From Acidithiobacillus concretivorus (GTDB lineage: Bacteria > Pseudomonadota > Gammaproteobacteria > Acidithiobacillales > Acidithiobacillaceae): a stretch of 64,000 bases of DNA. The DNA lies in assembly GCF_018853445.1 (NCBI RefSeq), contig NZ_JABELD010000017.1:1-64000 (forward strand), in the 5' to 3' direction. Below are positions 1-8,811 of the stretch, piece by piece. A program made the translations under genes and the position numbers. Positions within the stretch are counted from its first letter, which is position 1. Every line of letters begins with the position of its first letter. A model generated the notes under the pieces. That model was not told where the DNA came from. It made no database searches and worked only from the letters and a program-made list of their open reading frames with translations.

Positions 1-543
1 CAGGGGCGGCAGGGCACCTGCCAGTCCACCCCAGACAATGTTCCAGGGGGTGCTGGGTTTGAGGTAGAGGGTGTAGACCACGCCGTAGCCTACGGTGCCC
101 GCCAGGGTCAGAATCAGGGTCAGGGGGTTGGTGCCCCAGGCGAGAATGGCAATGGCTGCGGTCATGAGCAGAGCCGCGTAGACGATGGCACCCCGGCGGC
201 TGATACGACCTTCGGCCAGCGGCCGGTGCAGGGTGCGGCGCATGTGCTGGTCGAGATCCGGTTCGACGATCTGGTTGAGCACCCCGCCCGCTCCACCGGC
301 CAGGGCAATGCCGAGCAGTCCGGCCAGGGCAGACTGCCAGTGGATCAGGGCGTTGGGGGCGAGAATTTCGCCGACGGCGGCGGTGAATACCAGCAGGGAG
401 ACGACCCGGGCTTTGGCCAGGACCCAGAGGTCATGGAGAAAGAGGCCGGGGCGAAAATTCTGGGGGCGGGCGACTTCTGCACCTGCCGTCGGCAGAATGC
501 CGTCGGCGTCGGTGGGGGTAGCGGTGATTATGTGACTTTTCAT
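1..543 (-). CDS. cyoE: Protoheme IX farnesyltransferase (heme O synthase), partial
   Basis: This membrane prenyltransferase adds a farnesyl group to heme b to make heme O for heme-copper oxidases. The visible N-terminal part of about 181 residues carries the UbiA-family signature: a lysine-alanine-arginine stretch before the first membrane segment, then an N-x3-D-x3-D-x2-M-x-R-T motif followed by R-P-L near residues 85-105. This is the prenyl-diphosphate/Mg binding site. The start is the ATG at 543, 21 bases after the stop of the heme A synthase-like gene, so it is the last visible gene of the cyo operon. The 3' end lies beyond the left edge. Family assignment is firm. Heme O rather than heme A precursor use is inferred from the cyo context. 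Confidence 0.9.
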   Translation of the reverse strand, partial: MKSHIITATPTDADGILPTAGAEVARPQNFRPGLFLHDLWVLAKARVVSLLVFTAAVGEILAPNALIHWQSALAGLLGIALAGGAGGVLNQIVEPDLDQHMRRTLHRPLAEGRISRRGAIVYAALLMTAAIAILAWGTNPLTLILTLAGTVGYGVVYTLYLKPSTPWNIVWGGLAGALPPL

Positions 544-564
544 GCGGGTTCCTGTGGCCGTGTC

Positions 565-1515
565 TCAGCGCCAGACCAGGACAATGGCCAGGGCCATGAG
601 CAGTACCATGCTCTGGTGAAAGGCGACCATGATGCCAGGGTCTTTGGGTTTGAGGCTGACGGCGTGAAAAAGTAAAAATCCAACCGCGAATTGGCCGACG
701 GCCAGATAGAAGGCGATCGGGTAGGCGGGCATCATGTAGCCCAGGGTGGCGACCAGAAGCAGGCCTGCCGTGATGTGGGCGGCAATGGTCCACTGCGAGG
801 CTTTTTTGGGTTGTACAAAGGCGCCGATCGCGGTGCCGAAGCCGCGTTGTCCGGTGGTCATGCCCCCCAGAAAGACGGCGAGCAGCAGGGCATGGAGCGC
901 GCCCATGGCCCCGAGATAGGTCCAGAAATTGAGACCGGGATAGGCCAGCCCGGTGAGGTAAATCAGGAACACGCCATAGGCCAGCAGGCCATGGGTGCCG
1001 TGCACAAAAGCCGGGGCCCGACCGGCGAGCACGTAGAGGGTGCCCATGCCAAACAGGGCGGTCACGACAATCAGAATCAGACCACTGATGGTGGTGACGG
1101 TGGGGGCGAGAATGACCAGTGCCAAGGCAACCAGTCCGACCAGGGTGGCGACGACCCGATGGGCGGCTTCCGGGTCACCCCGGACCATCAGCACCACAAT
1201 ATTGCGGGTGTAGGGCCACTTGGTCCCCAGAGACAGGCCATAACCGAAGCCTTCGACGATGCTGCCAAGCAGAATCAGGACAATGGCAAAGCCGACTTCA
1301 CTGGCCTTGAGGCCGTTGACCAGACCATTCAGCAGTCCGTGACTGCTGAAGCCCTGCCACAGACCTGCCGCCACCGCCAGCAGCAAACCAGCCGTGATGA
1401 TCCGGCCAATCCAACGCACTACCGGCGTCATCTCCCCTTCTATGGCGTGGGGAAGCTGTCCATCTCCGCCTGTCCCACCTAACTCGGCAGCCTGTCTCAT
1501 GATTTTCTCACCCAT
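565..1515 (-). CDS. COX15/CtaA-family heme A synthase-like membrane protein
   Basis: A polytopic membrane protein of about 316 residues with roughly eight hydrophobic segments. It has the four widely spaced histidines of the Cox15/CtaA fold, near residues 119 (E-A-A-H-R), 175, 247 and 300, which in the family ligate two hemes. Known members oxidise heme O to heme A. It sits 12 bases downstream of cyoD and upstream of cyoE, so it is translated with the quinol oxidase. The ATG at 1515 is chosen because AAGGG lies eight bases upstream; a GTG three codons earlier at 1524 is possible. A heme A synthase gene inside a cyo operon is unusual and suggests that heme A may be used by this oxidase, which is an inference. 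Similarity to characterised CtaA is only moderate. Confidence 0.65.
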   Translation of the reverse strand: MGEKIMRQAAELGGTGGDGQLPHAIEGEMTPVVRWIGRIITAGLLLAVAAGLWQGFSSHGLLNGLVNGLKASEVGFAIVLILLGSIVEGFGYGLSLGTKWPYTRNIVVLMVRGDPEAAHRVVATLVGLVALALVILAPTVTTISGLILIVVTALFGMGTLYVLAGRAPAFVHGTHGLLAYGVFLIYLTGLAYPGLNFWTYLGAMGALHALLLAVFLGGMTTGQRGFGTAIGAFVQPKKASQWTIAAHITAGLLLVATLGYMMPAYPIAFYLAVGQFAVGFLLFHAVSLKPKDPGIMVAFHQSMVLLMALAIVLVWR

Positions 1516-1527
1516 TTGGTTCACCCT

Positions 1528-1893
1528 TTAGTGCATACCCGGCATACCCGGAATCATCGGCATGGTGCGCAGATACAGCTGGGAGAACATCCACCAGGTC
1601 AGCCCGATCGTAATGACAAACAAGGGAATGAACATCACCAGAGCCACCGTATTCCAGATGTTGTGTTCAGAAATATCGATATGCAGCAGGAAATAAATCT
1701 GGGCGATGGCCGCCAGACCCGCACAACCCATAATGGTCAGCAACAGGGGGAAAGGTGCCATTACCTGCCCACTGACCAGAATGGTAGCAGCCAGCATCAA
1801 TAAAGATGCAATAATAAAACCTGTCAAATAACTCCCACGACTCGCCATCTGTACTTCCGGATGTTCAATTGGATTGCTATGACCATGACTCAT
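1528..1893 (-). CDS. cyoD: Cytochrome o ubiquinol oxidase subunit IV
   Basis: Small inner-membrane subunit of about 121 residues with three hydrophobic helices and a His/Ser-rich N-terminus, the usual size and layout of CyoD. In the family it assists assembly of the CuB site of subunit I. The start at 1893 overlaps the cyoC stop in an ATGA arrangement and has a GGGGG Shine-Dalgarno-like run upstream. A longer in-frame start at 1938 would bury the gene in cyoC and is rejected. A methionine-rich C-terminus ends just before the heme A synthase-like gene. Sequence alone is weakly conserved in this family, so the call rests mainly on size, topology and position. Confidence 0.85.
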   Translation of the reverse strand: MSHGHSNPIEHPEVQMASRGSYLTGFIIASLLMLAATILVSGQVMAPFPLLLTIMGCAGLAAIAQIYFLLHIDISEHNIWNTVALVMFIPLFVITIGLTWWMFSQLYLRTMPMIPGMPGMH

Positions 1894-2528
1894 GACATAT
1901 ACCCCCACAAATAAACGAACACATAAATAAAGACCCACATGACCGCCTGAAACTGCCAGAACATGCGCAAACTGATCAGACGTCCAACCACATCTTCCGT
2001 AAAGCCTTTTCTCAAGATTTGATACAACATCACCAGCATCCAGATCAGGCCCACAAAAATGTGAGCAGCGTGGACCTGAGTCAACGCGTAAAAGGCCGAA
2101 AGTCCGCCGCTGACTTCCGGCGTTACGCCGATACTGATCATGCGCAACACATCATGAATATCCAGACCAACAAATAAGATACCCAAAACCATGGAGGCAA
2201 TTATTCCATTGATAACGCCAGCCTTACTGCCGGTTTTAAGTGAAGCCATGGAAAACCCGTAAGCCAGCACACTCAAAAATAAGGCCATGGTCTGAATAAA
2301 GGTGTACCAGGGAGCAACAAATTGTGCCGGTGTCGGGCCGGTATAATAACTATGAGAATAACTGAGCACACCATAAGCTGCGAAAAGTGTCGCAAACAAC
2401 ATTCCGTCACTTAATATATACATCCAGAACCCGAAGGTTCGGGTGGAAATCACATCATGCCCTTCGTAATCATCCGACCACAAAACCACCTGATTGGGAT
2501 CTACGGGCTTATCATGAGAAGAACTCAT
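1890..2528 (-). CDS. cyoC: Cytochrome o ubiquinol oxidase subunit III
   Basis: Inner-membrane subunit III of a heme-copper quinol oxidase, 212 residues with five membrane helices, close to the usual CyoC length of about 204. Recognisable family features are the early F-G-F-W-M-Y-I-L-S-D-G helix and the later H-A-A-H-I-F-V-G-L-I-W helix. The start at 2528 follows a GGAG six bases upstream, whereas the ATG at 2558 has no such site. Translation is coupled to cyoD by an ATGA overlap. It lies 70 bases downstream of cyoB within the same leftward operon. Subunit III stabilises the complex and is not catalytic in known members. Confidence 0.93.
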   Translation of the reverse strand: MSSSHDKPVDPNQVVLWSDDYEGHDVISTRTFGFWMYILSDGMLFATLFAAYGVLSYSHSYYTGPTPAQFVAPWYTFIQTMALFLSVLAYGFSMASLKTGSKAGVINGIIASMVLGILFVGLDIHDVLRMISIGVTPEVSGGLSAFYALTQVHAAHIFVGLIWMLVMLYQILRKGFTEDVVGRLISLRMFWQFQAVMWVFIYVFVYLWGYMS

Positions 2529-2598
2529 ATCCAACTCCTTCATTAAAATGCTGGGCAAATACGTGGCAGCACTCAGCCCGCCACGCTATCCGGCGGAA

Positions 2599-4749
2599 TT
2601 AAGATAACGGTCGGGAATTTCCAGGCGGAGTACCCTGAGGTCTTTGATCACTTGCTGCGGTGGAATAAGCCGTTACTGTTCCTCCGGTATAACCACCCCC
2701 TTTGGGGAGATGCTGTTGACCATCCGACATATTCTGCCGGGATTCCCGATCCAGCTTCTCCATCTCTTCTGCAGAAATAACGTAACCCGGATCACCTTTA
2801 CCGGAACGATAAATCATGATCAGCACCGTTAAAACCAGCGCCGCAACCGTCAACCACCAGATTCGCCAGGTCAGCCCAAAACCTATGACAAAAGTTAATG
2901 CACCAATATAAACGGCTACGCCTGTGTTATTGGGCATATGTATGTCAGCAAAATGATCTGGCCGACTTTCTGAAAGGCCGTGTTCCCGACGCCAGGCCGC
3001 TTCATCCCGGGCATTGATATGAGGAACCATAGCGTAATTATAAAAAGGCACAGGTGAATCGGTCAGCCATTCCAGACTCCGGGAAGTACCCCAGGCATCT
3101 GCACCCACACGATGATGCGCCCGATCCCGAATGCTGACATAAATCATCCAAAGAAAAGCCAGTACCGACAGTACATAAACGACGATGCCGATTTCTTGAA
3201 CATCAAACCATACGGCCCAATGCGGATCAAAGGGCCAATCCAAGCGCCGCGTTTCGCCCATAAAGCCCAGCATGAACATCGGGAAAAAGACCAGGAATGT
3301 TCCAGCACTAAATAACCAGAACATGATTTTCCCCCAGGCTTCATTCAGCTTGAAACCAAACACCTTGGGGAACCAGAAAATGACGGCACCGAATACCGCA
3401 TAGACAATACAAAGCAGCATCATATGAAAATGCGCCACCACAAATACACTGTTGTGCACCATATAGTTAACCGCTGGAATAGACAACATCATTCCAGTCA
3501 GACCACCAATCAACAGCAGGAACAAAGCCCCGATGGCCCAGAGCATGGCTGCACTGAAGGTGAGTCTTCCCTTGTACATGGTAGCTGCCCAATTGAAGAC
3601 TTTCACACCTGTGGGAATACCCACCAGCATGGTCGCAATACTAAACTCCGTACTGACATAAGGACCCATACCCATGGTAAAGAAGTGATGCAGCCAGACA
3701 ATCCAAGAGACGCCAGCAATGGCAAAAGTAGCTAATACCATGGCCGTATAACCGAAAATCGGCTTTTCGGAAAAAGCAGGAATAATTTCCGAAATCATGC
3801 CAAAAGCCGGAAGAATGACGAAATACACTTCGGGATGACCCCAGAGCCAGAATAAATTGGTATAAAGCATCAAGTTACCGCCAAATCCGGCAGTAAAAAA
3901 GTGTGTACCCAGATAGCGATCCGCACCCACAAGGGCCAATGCCACTTGTAAACAGGGAAAGGAAGTTAAGGCAATAATATTGGCCGAGACGGCTGACCAG
4001 GTAAAAATTGGCAGACGACTCCAGGTCATTCCAGGTGCCCGCATTTTGACCACTGTAGCCAGAAAATTAATACTACCGAGTGTAGTACCCAAGGCCACCA
4101 GTTCCAGTGTCCATATCCAGTAATCTACTCCCACGCCTGGGCTATAAGCCATTTCAAAAATCGGTGCATAACCAAACCAGCCATTGTGCGAAAAATCTCC
4201 TACAAATAGAGAAATCATGATCAGAAACACAGCGGCGGCAGTAATCCATAAACCCAGAGCATTCAGATAGGGATAAGCCATATCCCGGGCACCAATTTGC
4301 AATGGGACAATAATATTCATGATGCCTACCAGTAGCGGCGTAGCCGCCAGCAAAATCATGATTAACCCATGCGCACTGTATATTTGACCAAAATGAAAGG
4401 GGGTCAGATAGCCATGAATGGCCCCCATGGCTTTCATACCATTATCACCAGGCCCCACGGCCAGCATTTGTTGGGTACGCATCATCAGGCCATCGATAAA
4501 TCCTCGAAAAAGCATAACCAGACCAAGGATGATATACATGACACCCAACTTCTTGTGATCTACCGTGGTAAACCATTCTTTCCAGAGATAACCCCATTTT
4601 CCGTAATAAGTGATAGCTGCCACCAGCGCTATTCCGGCGAGAACGATCACCACAAAAAGCGGCGCAAGAATGGGATTGGTGTAAGGGATCTCGGACAAGG
4701 CGAGACGTCCCAGCAAAGGACTCCAAGGTCCAGGTACGTTAACCAGCAT
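2599..4749 (-). CDS. cyoB: Cytochrome o ubiquinol oxidase subunit I
   Basis: Catalytic subunit of the bo3-type terminal oxidase, reducing oxygen to water and pumping protons while oxidising quinol at the inner membrane. Heme and CuB ligands are visible: H127 (S-A-H-G), H305 and the cross-linked Y309 (W-G-H-P-E-V-Y), H354-H355, and H440/H442. Residues equivalent to the quinol-binding R71, D75, H98 and Q101 of the E. coli enzyme are kept as R82, D86, H119 and Q122, with the same spacing within each pair. It is 716 residues, longer than the usual 660 or so, because of a larger loop after helix I and a polar Gly/Thr/Pro-rich tail. The start has GGAG upstream. The operon order cyoABCD is canonical. 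Confidence 0.97.
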   Translation of the reverse strand: MLVNVPGPWSPLLGRLALSEIPYTNPILAPLFVVIVLAGIALVAAITYYGKWGYLWKEWFTTVDHKKLGVMYIILGLVMLFRGFIDGLMMRTQQMLAVGPGDNGMKAMGAIHGYLTPFHFGQIYSAHGLIMILLAATPLLVGIMNIIVPLQIGARDMAYPYLNALGLWITAAAVFLIMISLFVGDFSHNGWFGYAPIFEMAYSPGVGVDYWIWTLELVALGTTLGSINFLATVVKMRAPGMTWSRLPIFTWSAVSANIIALTSFPCLQVALALVGADRYLGTHFFTAGFGGNLMLYTNLFWLWGHPEVYFVILPAFGMISEIIPAFSEKPIFGYTAMVLATFAIAGVSWIVWLHHFFTMGMGPYVSTEFSIATMLVGIPTGVKVFNWAATMYKGRLTFSAAMLWAIGALFLLLIGGLTGMMLSIPAVNYMVHNSVFVVAHFHMMLLCIVYAVFGAVIFWFPKVFGFKLNEAWGKIMFWLFSAGTFLVFFPMFMLGFMGETRRLDWPFDPHWAVWFDVQEIGIVVYVLSVLAFLWMIYVSIRDRAHHRVGADAWGTSRSLEWLTDSPVPFYNYAMVPHINARDEAAWRREHGLSESRPDHFADIHMPNNTGVAVYIGALTFVIGFGLTWRIWWLTVAALVLTVLIMIYRSGKGDPGYVISAEEMEKLDRESRQNMSDGQQHLPKGGGYTGGTVTAYSTAASDQRPQGTPPGNSRPLS

Positions 4750-4778
4750 AACGGTTCTCCATTGCGAGTCTGTTGTTA

Positions 4779-5747
4779 TCAGGCGCGATGTTCTGCGGCT
4801 TGCAGTTTTAAGTAGTGAAACATATTTTCAGTCATAAACATGGGTAAAGGCCATTTTTTTCCATCCATAACCTCCAGAAGCAGATGATTAAAAAGACCAT
4901 GCTCAACATGCCCATAAACCGGGGTTTTATCCTTCACATTGATATAGGGTTCAGCAAAATGGTTGAACTCTGCGTAATCCATGGTATTCGGGCTATTTTC
5001 AACACCGTCAGCCCATTGTTTGAAATCAGCCATACTGACCACTTTGGTTTTGAAGAGCATCCACGAAGTCCCTGCCCCGCAATAGTCTGCAGCAATACCT
5101 TGATAAGTACCGATATTGTTGCTTTCTAAAGCATCTTTAGTCCGCATGCCCGGCATCACATCAATCATGCCCAGCAATTGTGGTACAAAGAAGTCTGTAG
5201 TGACCGCCGTAGAGGTCAACTTGAAAAACACGGGAGTATGGGCGGGCACGACCAATTCATTAGCGACGGCCATGTTGTGAAACTGGGGGTAGATAAACAG
5301 CCATTGCCAATCAGTCGCAATGACATCGACCCGTATGGGATCGCCTTTCGGCTTCATGTGCTTAGTAATGATGGTAGGATTGTAGGGATTGACCGCGAAA
5401 CTGCCATGTATGGCTACGGCCCAGGAAAGAAAAGCCACGGCGGCGATCGGGATACCCCAGAATGCTACCTCCAGCTTTCTGGAATGCTCCCATTTCCCAT
5501 CATAGGTGCCACGATTCTTGCCTTTTTTGTACTTCCACATGAACCAGACAATCAAAATGGCCGTAATACCAACAATCGCCAGCATGACGGCCACATCAAT
5601 CATCATGTAATCATAACTGGCTTTCGCGCCGACCCCTTGGGGATTAAAAATCCACCAGACGGAATGTTTTGCACAGCCATTCAATAACAGCAGTAACGGA
5701 ACAATCGCCAAATAACGCAAATGACTTAGCTTTGCTTTCTTCAACAT
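4779..5747 (-). CDS. cyoA: Cytochrome o ubiquinol oxidase subunit II (lipoprotein)
   Basis: Subunit II of the quinol oxidase, 322 residues. It begins with a lipoprotein signal ending in a leucine-rich stretch and L-N-G-C, so the mature protein is probably lipid-anchored at C25, followed by two membrane helices and a periplasmic cupredoxin domain. The CuA ligand set (C-x3-C-x3-H-x2-M) of cytochrome c oxidases is absent; the equivalent region reads A-D-Y-C-G-A-G-T-S-W-M. This supports quinol rather than cytochrome c as donor. The ATG at 5747 is chosen because AGGAGAGG precedes it and it gives a proper signal peptide; the ATG at 5804 does not. It is first in the operon, 29 bases before cyoB. Confidence 0.95.
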   Translation of the reverse strand: MLKKAKLSHLRYLAIVPLLLLLNGCAKHSVWWIFNPQGVGAKASYDYMMIDVAVMLAIVGITAILIVWFMWKYKKGKNRGTYDGKWEHSRKLEVAFWGIPIAAVAFLSWAVAIHGSFAVNPYNPTIITKHMKPKGDPIRVDVIATDWQWLFIYPQFHNMAVANELVVPAHTPVFFKLTSTAVTTDFFVPQLLGMIDVMPGMRTKDALESNNIGTYQGIAADYCGAGTSWMLFKTKVVSMADFKQWADGVENSPNTMDYAEFNHFAEPYINVKDKTPVYGHVEHGLFNHLLLEVMDGKKWPLPMFMTENMFHYLKLQAAEHRA

Positions 5748-6066
5748 ATTCACCTCTCCTTCAATGAGGTATTTATTAGAAAAAGGTACTAAACCACTAT
5801 TCAAAATTAATTACCATATTCATTAGGTTGCATGGTTATACATACTTTTTACCCCCTCAACCCTGATTTATATTGGATAGTGTTATGCGATATATACATT
5901 ACTACCCACTGTAGAACAACTATAAAAAATCTATGAGATCACCCATCTTATTAAAAAATGATAAAAGTAATATTATTAATATTTAATATAATTAAACAGT
6001 GATTATTTGATTAACGGATATGGCTAACCATGATATGCTTACACATACCCAACTAGAGCGTCTGCC
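5748..6066 (+). promoter_or_regulatory. Divergent intergenic region between cyoA and the PilZ gene
   Basis: An AT-rich stretch of about 320 bases separates the leftward cyo operon from the rightward PilZ gene, so promoters for both must lie here. The AT-richest block is 5941-6000. I see no confident sigma-70 box pair or long inverted repeat, only TTGATT near 6007 followed by TATGCT further than the usual spacing. The cyoA ribosome binding site AGGAGAGG lies next to the cyoA start. No ORF with a ribosome binding site is seen here. Confidence 0.4.
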
Positions 6067-6810
6067 ATGATTAACAAACCTCTTTACGAACACGCGCAAG
6101 AGTTGTTTCTTTCCTGGAACACCGTAGACTCTGAAGACATTCCGGAATTGCTGATTGAACTGCGCCTACAAAATAAATATCTGACCCTGTTTCGCGAACA
6201 AACTGCCCTCACCCAGCAAATTGCCATTACCAAAATGGCGGCCACCTCTATTCAGATAAATACAGACAACCCCTTGAGTCTCCTCGGCCAAATCGGGGAA
6301 AAAGTGCTCTGTGTGTACTACGGCGCTGACCAGTCCCTGGGGTTCCTCTCTACCATCAGGGCGATCGACGCCTCAGGAATGCATATCGACTATCCAAAAC
6401 AGTTATGGCTTCGAAATACCAGAAAACATGAACGTTTCAGCCTAACGGTTAATATGACTGCTTACTGGAGTAACCCACAACACGATGAACCCATATATGG
6501 ACAGGTCATGGATGTCAGTTATGGTGGTTTTCTGGGTGGAATGCATATGGCCGCCTATGATGATGGCAAACTGAATATAACTATGCATGAACAGGGAGAA
6601 ATCATTCTGCTCAAATCTGATCACAGCAGTTGGAAAAGCCAGGCAGAACTACGTCGCTCTGCACTGGTGACACAAAATCTAACGAATACTGACAACATGA
6701 CCACCAACGACAAAGGCTTTGCTCTTTTGGGTTTTGCCTTTATTTTTAAAGACAAGCAGGGACCGGAAACCCTTGAAAAATTCCTTGAGGGTAGCATTGA
6801 ACCGATGTAA
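6067..6810 (+). CDS. PilZ-domain c-di-GMP-binding protein (YcgR-like)
   Basis: Cytosolic protein of 247 residues. The C-terminal half has the PilZ signature: R-K-H-E-R-F near residue 119, and D-V-S-Y-G-G about 35 residues later, matching the RxxxR and DxSxxG c-di-GMP contacts. The preceding region (residues 75-118), with G-Q-I-G-E-K-V and S-L-G-F-L-S-T-I, resembles the beta-barrel N-domain of YcgR/DgrA flagellar-brake proteins. The first 60 residues are helical. Known relatives couple c-di-GMP level to motility or surface attachment; the output here is unknown. The gene is transcribed away from the cyo operon and stands alone. Confidence 0.85.
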   Translation: MINKPLYEHAQELFLSWNTVDSEDIPELLIELRLQNKYLTLFREQTALTQQIAITKMAATSIQINTDNPLSLLGQIGEKVLCVYYGADQSLGFLSTIRAIDASGMHIDYPKQLWLRNTRKHERFSLTVNMTAYWSNPQHDEPIYGQVMDVSYGGFLGGMHMAAYDDGKLNITMHEQGEIILLKSDHSSWKSQAELRRSALVTQNLTNTDNMTTNDKGFALLGFAFIFKDKQGPETLEKFLEGSIEPM

Positions 6811-6861
6811 TAAAATGTTAAAACTTGAGCACTAGCATAATTTGAGGAGGACCGCGCTGAA

Positions 6862-7350
6862 ATGAGCCCATTTTATAATATGCAGGCCCGCAGCATTACC
6901 GGAGAACAAATAAGTTTTAACTACTTTCAGGGGCAGGTGGTCTTGATCGTCAATACAGCCAGCGCGTGCGGATTCACTCCGCAATATGCCGGACTCAATG
7001 AATTATACACAACCTACGCTTCTCAAGGATTCACGATTTTAGGTTTCCCATGCAATCAGTTCGGGCATCAGGAACCGGGTGACAACCAAACCATTCAACT
7101 ATTCTGCTCTCAACATTTTGACATCCATTTTCCGTTGTTCGAGAAAATAGATGTCAATGGACCGAATGCCCATCCCCTCTACCAATGGCTAACCAAAAGT
7201 CTCCCGGGATTTTGGGGTCGCAAAGTGCGCTGGAATTTTACAAAATTTCTGTTGAACCGAAACGGACAACCCATTGCTCGCTATGCTTCAAGCAAGAAAC
7301 CCGACAGATTACGTAAAGACATTGAAAAAGCTTTACGGGAGAACTGCTAA
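6862..7350 (+). CDS. Glutathione/thioredoxin peroxidase (Gpx family)
   Basis: A 162-residue thiol peroxidase of the glutathione peroxidase family, the normal bacterial length. The catalytic Cys36 lies in A-S-A-C-G-F-T-P. The other members of the catalytic tetrad are visible as Gln70 in F-G-H-Q-E-P and Trp124-Asn125 in W-N-F-T-K-F. No selenocysteine codon is used. It reduces peroxides with glutathione or, in most bacterial Cys-type members, thioredoxin. It lies 51 bases after the PilZ gene and has GAGGAGG about 14 bases upstream. It is the last core-genome gene before the integrase. Confidence 0.93.
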   Translation: MSPFYNMQARSITGEQISFNYFQGQVVLIVNTASACGFTPQYAGLNELYTTYASQGFTILGFPCNQFGHQEPGDNQTIQLFCSQHFDIHFPLFEKIDVNGPNAHPLYQWLTKSLPGFWGRKVRWNFTKFLLNRNGQPIARYASSKKPDRLRKDIEKALRENC

Positions 7351-7372
7351 ACAAGTTTTACTATTCATATAG

Positions 7373-7398
7373 TGGCGGAGGCGGTGAAATACAAACCA
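7373..7398 (-). other. Possible attachment site: tRNA-Ser-like 3' end remnant
   Basis: Read on the minus strand this stretch ends CACCGCCTCCGCCA, identical to the acceptor/CCA end of common proteobacterial tRNA-Ser genes. It is preceded by a T-loop-like GGTTTGTAT that matches only partly. No full tRNA can be folded here: the anticodon and D arms are missing. It lies about 170 bases upstream of the integrase gene at the start of the accessory region, where an integrated element would leave a partial tRNA copy. The intact tRNA-Ser would then be expected at the other island end, outside this window. No second copy was seen inside the window. Confidence 0.35.
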
Positions 7399-7567
7399 TT
7401 GTCCACCAGCGTTCAGGTGTTTCCATTATAAATAAATTATTCATCTAGTTATAAACACAACAGTCCAACGAAGTCCAGCGGTATTCGCCATGAGCCATGT
7501 CATCGGGTAAGATAAACGGTAAGATAGAAAAGTTTGGCGGAGTATCACTTTTTCGGAGGATCGCACG

Positions 7568-8752
7568 ATGGCGACGACCATTGGAAAACTCATCGTACGG
7601 CAGGTAGACACCCTGCCCGAAGGATTTCACAGCGACGGTGGCAATCTTTATCTGCGTGTAAAAGGCGGCAGTCGCGCGTGGGTCTTTCGCTACAAAGACA
7701 AAGGGCGAGTACGAGAGATTGGTCTGGGACCTACTTCCATTCGCAAATTAAAAGAGGTTCGTGTCCTGGCAGAAGCTATGCGCAAAACCCAAGCGGACGG
7801 CCGTGATCCTGGTGAATTACTGCATGTTAATGATCCCACTGAGACGATATCCATGACTTTTGAGCAATGCGCACAAGATTTGCTCGAAGCCAAGCGGTCC
7901 GGCTGGAAAAACGTCAAACATGCACAACAATGGATTAACACTCTGCGTGACTATGCCTTTCCTGTTATCGGGACTAAAGCTCCTGCAGAGGTGACTCTGG
8001 CCGATGTAAAGTCAATCTTGCTCCCTATCTGGACCACCAAAACAGAAACAGCAACCAGAGTACGTCAGAGAATTGAGGCAGTTTTGGATTATGCCGCCGT
8101 GCACGATCTATGTGATGGCACCCGTAATCCAGCACGATGGAAAGGGATACTGAACAAAGTGTTGCCAGAACCGGGCAAAGTGAGTAAACGCAAACATCAC
8201 GCTGCTTCAGCCTACACCGACATTCCCCGAATCATGGCAGCATTGCGTGAAAAATCGCATGTATCGGCCTATTGTTTGCAGTTTACAATCCTGACGGCCG
8301 CCCGTTCTGGGGAGTCACGCGGCGCCACATGGGATGAGGTTGATCTAGATGCAAGAGTTTGGACGATACCCAGTGCTCGCATGAAAGCCGCAAAACCTCA
8401 CCGAGTTCCCCTTTCTGATGCAGCCATGAAGATTTTAACCAATATGCAAGAATGGAGGATGCGGAATAATCCCAAAGTCTTTCCCGGCGCCCGTGGCGGA
8501 TTGTTATCGGATGTGGCCGTGAACAAAACACTTCACAGCGTAATCACTGATGTGACGGTACATGGGTTTCGCAGTTCTTTTCGAGACTGGGGTGCCGAGC
8601 AGACCAATTTTCCTGCTGCAGTATTGGAGCAAGCACTTGCCCACACCAATCCGAATAAGGTCGAGGCTGCATACCAACGTTCAGATCTATTTGAGCTGCG
8701 GCGGAAGTTAATGCAGATGTGGGCAGATTTTGCGACTATGGCAAATATGTGA
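7568..8752 (+). CDS. Tyrosine-type site-specific integrase (phage/island type)
   Basis: A 394-residue integrase. The N-terminal 90 residues form the arm-type DNA-binding domain (G-G-N-L-Y-L-R-V and a W-V-F-R-Y strand). The core-binding domain spans about 95-190. The catalytic domain spans about 210-385, with Arg246 (T-A-A-R-S-G-E), H332-x2-R335 (H-G-F-R), His359 (A-L-A-H) and the nucleophile Tyr369. All key residues are present, so the enzyme looks active. A GGAGGA ribosome binding site precedes the ATG. It marks the left end of the island. The family typically inserts into tRNA or other conserved 3' ends; see the candidate site at 7373. Confidence 0.95.
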   Translation: MATTIGKLIVRQVDTLPEGFHSDGGNLYLRVKGGSRAWVFRYKDKGRVREIGLGPTSIRKLKEVRVLAEAMRKTQADGRDPGELLHVNDPTETISMTFEQCAQDLLEAKRSGWKNVKHAQQWINTLRDYAFPVIGTKAPAEVTLADVKSILLPIWTTKTETATRVRQRIEAVLDYAAVHDLCDGTRNPARWKGILNKVLPEPGKVSKRKHHAASAYTDIPRIMAALREKSHVSAYCLQFTILTAARSGESRGATWDEVDLDARVWTIPSARMKAAKPHRVPLSDAAMKILTNMQEWRMRNNPKVFPGARGGLLSDVAVNKTLHSVITDVTVHGFRSSFRDWGAEQTNFPAAVLEQALAHTNPNKVEAAYQRSDLFELRRKLMQMWADFATMANM

Positions 8753-8811
8753 AAGCATGATGGTCCCGCATTTTAAAAAAACTAACCTATGAAATCATCA
8801 TCAACTGGCGT

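Noticed and set aside
691-1482. Long plus-strand open frame opposite the heme A synthase-like gene
   Set aside because: It is glutamine/histidine/glycine-rich, has no ribosome binding site and mirrors a well-supported membrane protein gene on the other strand.
4779-5747. Cytochrome c oxidase subunit II (CuA type)
   Set aside because: The CuA ligand pattern is missing and subunit I keeps all quinol-site residues, so a quinol oxidase fits better.
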